A DNA stretch of 64,000 nt from Paenibacillus gallinarum. Its GTDB lineage: Bacteria; Bacillota; Bacilli; Paenibacillales; Paenibacillaceae. The notes under the pieces are model-generated. The model was not told the DNA's origin and did no database searches. It saw only the letters and a list, made by a program, of their open reading frames with translations. Made by a program: the position numbers and the translations under genes. The DNA is taken from the NCBI RefSeq assembly GCF_014836635.1, contig NZ_JACSQL010000004.1:186001-250000 (forward strand). Reading direction: 5' to 3'. Positions 62,552-64,000 of the stretch are shown here, one piece after another (the stretch's first letter is position 1; each line of letters starts with the position of its first letter).

Positions 62552-63319
62552 ATGGCGGTGTCTTATATGGATTTTACATCTCCCGGTGTGCAGTATTTTT
62601 ATGATTTGAGGAATAACAGAACCTTCACTAAGGACAGAGGTAACTATATTAATGCACTTGGTGTTAAGCAGCTGAATACACTGGGTGACAATTCTTTGCT
62701 CGATATTTTTTTGACGCGTGGCAATATTGTGGAACCTCATATCCATCAGAATGCTTCAGAACTTGTATACTGTATTTCCGGTGCAGCGGTGATTTCCATG
62801 ATTAATCCTTTCACAAAAGAGGTCATTCAAGTGCCAGTCTCTCCAGGCCAGGTCGGAAACGTGCCGCAAGGATGGTTCCACTGGGAGATGGCGACTGAAG
62901 ATAACACTCACTTGCTGGCTATCTTTGATGCGCCAACACCGGAATTCATTGCTATATCGGATTTCTTACGACTCGCGCCACCGGAAGCTGTTGCACATAC
63001 GTATTGCTTGGATGAAGCTACGTATAAAGCTGCCATTGCTCCAATTAGTGATACGGTTGTAATTGGTCCTCCTGCAAATTGTACAAAGTATCACCTGCCC
63101 CAGCCTGAGCCACAGCTATATGCCCAAAGTAGACACGGTATGGTTCCTGCAAAACAAGGTGTTTATTCCGCGTATGGTCAGAGGCAAGGAAACTACCCAC
63201 AGCAGGGACAGCAGAGAAACAGCCAGAGCCAGATACCCCAAGGATATACAAATCAGGGGTCAAACTACGGTGGACCTAGCCCTTATAGACATCCACAAGG
63301 TAATAAGGATGGAAACTGA
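62552..63319 (+). CDS. Cupin-domain protein with Gln/Gly/Tyr-rich tail
   Basis: This 255-residue protein has a cupin barrel (about 25-150). NIVEPHIHQNASELVYCISGAA gives the His-His-Glu metal motif (in pieces), followed by GNVPQGWFHWEM with the last His. The final 60-70 residues are low-complexity, rich in Gln, Gly, Tyr, Pro and Asn (GNYPQQGQQRNSQSQIPQGY), a composition seen in spore-coat or aggregation-prone proteins. GGAGGGA precedes the ATG; a terminator follows. Catalytic activity is unknown. Confidence 0.82.
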   Translation: MAVSYMDFTSPGVQYFYDLRNNRTFTKDRGNYINALGVKQLNTLGDNSLLDIFLTRGNIVEPHIHQNASELVYCISGAAVISMINPFTKEVIQVPVSPGQVGNVPQGWFHWEMATEDNTHLLAIFDAPTPEFIAISDFLRLAPPEAVAHTYCLDEATYKAAIAPISDTVVIGPPANCTKYHLPQPEPQLYAQSRHGMVPAKQGVYSAYGQRQGNYPQQGQQRNSQSQIPQGYTNQGSNYGGPSPYRHPQGNKDGN

Positions 63320-63347
63320 CCGTGTTCTTCGGACACGGTTCTTTTTT
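63319..63347 (+). terminator. Terminator overlapping the end of the cupin gene
   Basis: ACCGTGTTC-ttc-GGACACGGT (one wobble) followed by CTTTTTT. Confidence 0.8.
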
Positions 63348-63480
63348 ACGTAGGCGCGATCGTTGGCTCTTAAATCAGAGTAATAAACGATTTATAAACA
63401 TTCTTTCTCTTTAGATACAAACAGGCTTCGGATACAATAAGTCCAGAACTAGAAGCACCGAATCATACATAGAGAAGGGA

Positions 63481-64000
63481 ATGAAGAAAGAGATCATGGA
63501 AGAGAGCTTTATACCTAAAGTGTTACAAGGAAAAAAAGTATATCTTAAACCCTTAAATGCAAGTGATGCAAAAGCATATTATAAGCAGCTTTTTAATGTA
63601 GAAACAAGAAGACTGACCGGCACGAAGGCGATTTTTAATTATGAGCAGATTGTAGAATACATAGACAGAAAGCGGGGGGATGACTCTTCCGTAATATTGC
63701 TGATTGCCTTGCAGGAGACAGATGAACTCATCGGAGATATTGTACTGCAAGACCTGGACTATACGAACCGGAGTGCAAACTTGAGAGTTGCGATTGACCA
63801 ATCAGAACATCAAGGGCAGGGCTATGGCACTGAAGCACTGCGTCTTATGCTGGATTATGGGTTTGGTAGATTACAGCTGCACCGGATCGAGCTGAATGTA
63901 TATGATTTTAATGAACGGGCTGCGCATGTCTATGAGAAGGTTGGTTTTAAGGTAGAAGGGCGCCAGCGTGATGCTTTGTTCTACGATCATGAATATCATG
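63481..64000 (+). CDS. GNAT acetyltransferase, truncated by the window end
   Basis: At least 173 residues are visible and the frame is open at the window edge. VLQGKKVYLKPLNASDAKAYY starts the domain, followed by LIGDIVLQDLDYTNRSANL, the acetyl-CoA site HQGQGYGTEALRLMLDYGF, and LHRIELNVYDFNERAAHVYEKVGFKVEG, all typical of RimJ/RimL-type acetyltransferases. Start is uncertain: ATG 63481 has GAGAAGGG very close upstream, ATG 63496 has only a weak AAAGAG. Confidence 0.88.
   Translation, partial: MKKEIMEESFIPKVLQGKKVYLKPLNASDAKAYYKQLFNVETRRLTGTKAIFNYEQIVEYIDRKRGDDSSVILLIALQETDELIGDIVLQDLDYTNRSANLRVAIDQSEHQGQGYGTEALRLMLDYGFGRLQLHRIELNVYDFNERAAHVYEKVGFKVEGRQRDALFYDHEYH

Overview
The window looks like a chromosomal segment of a low-to-mid GC Gram-positive, most likely Paenibacillus or a close relative. 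Pointers are AGGAGG-type ribosome binding sites, frequent TTG/GTG starts, lipobox lipoproteins, CcpA-type cre boxes, an xpt-pbuX pair under a purine riboswitch, a ctaCDEFG-type cytochrome oxidase operon and an LmrA/LmrB-type pair. This assignment is by pattern recognition, not by a search. No rRNA, tRNA, CRISPR array, insertion sequence or prophage gene was recognised.

Layout. 1-9.1 kb: end of a sugar ABC importer (permease tail, solute-binding lipoprotein), a secreted histidine phosphatase, an SNF2 helicase with a SWIM zinc-finger partner, a VanY-type carboxypeptidase, a copper-amine-oxidase-N-domain protein and a small membrane protein. 9.3-14.8 kb (minus strand): a large secreted TIM-barrel-like protein, a small hypothetical and a UvrD-type helicase. 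14.9-23.1 kb: zinc-ribbon proteins, a TrmB-type regulator, NUDIX hydrolase, MscL with a zinc-ribbon tail, the riboswitch-controlled xpt-pbuX operon, small proteins and methionine aminopeptidase. 23.4-29.1 kb: the aa3-type oxidase operon ctaC-D-E-F-G plus a DUF420 protein. 29.2-33.7 kb: a GntR(YtrA)-regulated ABC operon with two ATPases and two permeases. 33.8-41.7 kb: TraB/GumN protein, GH43 xylosidase with a cre site, HPP protein, LysR, ankyrin lipoprotein, NCS2 permease and LytR-CpsA-Psr protein. 42.1-44.5 kb: tandem CNNM/CorC-type (HlyC-like) membrane proteins, the second lacking its C-terminal domain. 44.7-47.2 kb: MarR, ring-cleaving dioxygenase and LLM flavin oxidoreductase. 47.3-50.9 kb: GNAT, GH127 arabinofuranosidase and a divergent AraC regulator. 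51.2-55.6 kb: orphan hybrid kinase and a TetR/MFS efflux pair. 55.7-58.3 kb: BlaI/BlaR1-type pair with two operator palindromes. 58.3-64 kb: acetate-type symporter with its DUF485 partner, phosphoglucomutase, a cupin with a Q/G-rich tail and a truncated GNAT gene.

Main observation from the hunt: both tandem CNNM/CorC genes are preceded by a tiny open reading frame ending in the same residues (FLEVNPSA-stop). The stop codon lies inside a 6-bp hairpin whose 3' arm carries the gene's Shine-Dalgarno sequence, 9 nt before a TTG start. This has the layout of a leader-peptide-coupled translational switch used twice. Secondary leads are a multi-stem RNA-like leader near 21.83-21.93 kb, a second structured element just upstream of the purine aptamer, a BlaR1-type sensor with an unrecognised extracellular domain instead of a penicillin-binding one, tandem 11-bp-spaced repeats upstream of ctaC, and a short Cys-rich reading frame coupled to the zinc-ribbon gene at 15.06 kb.
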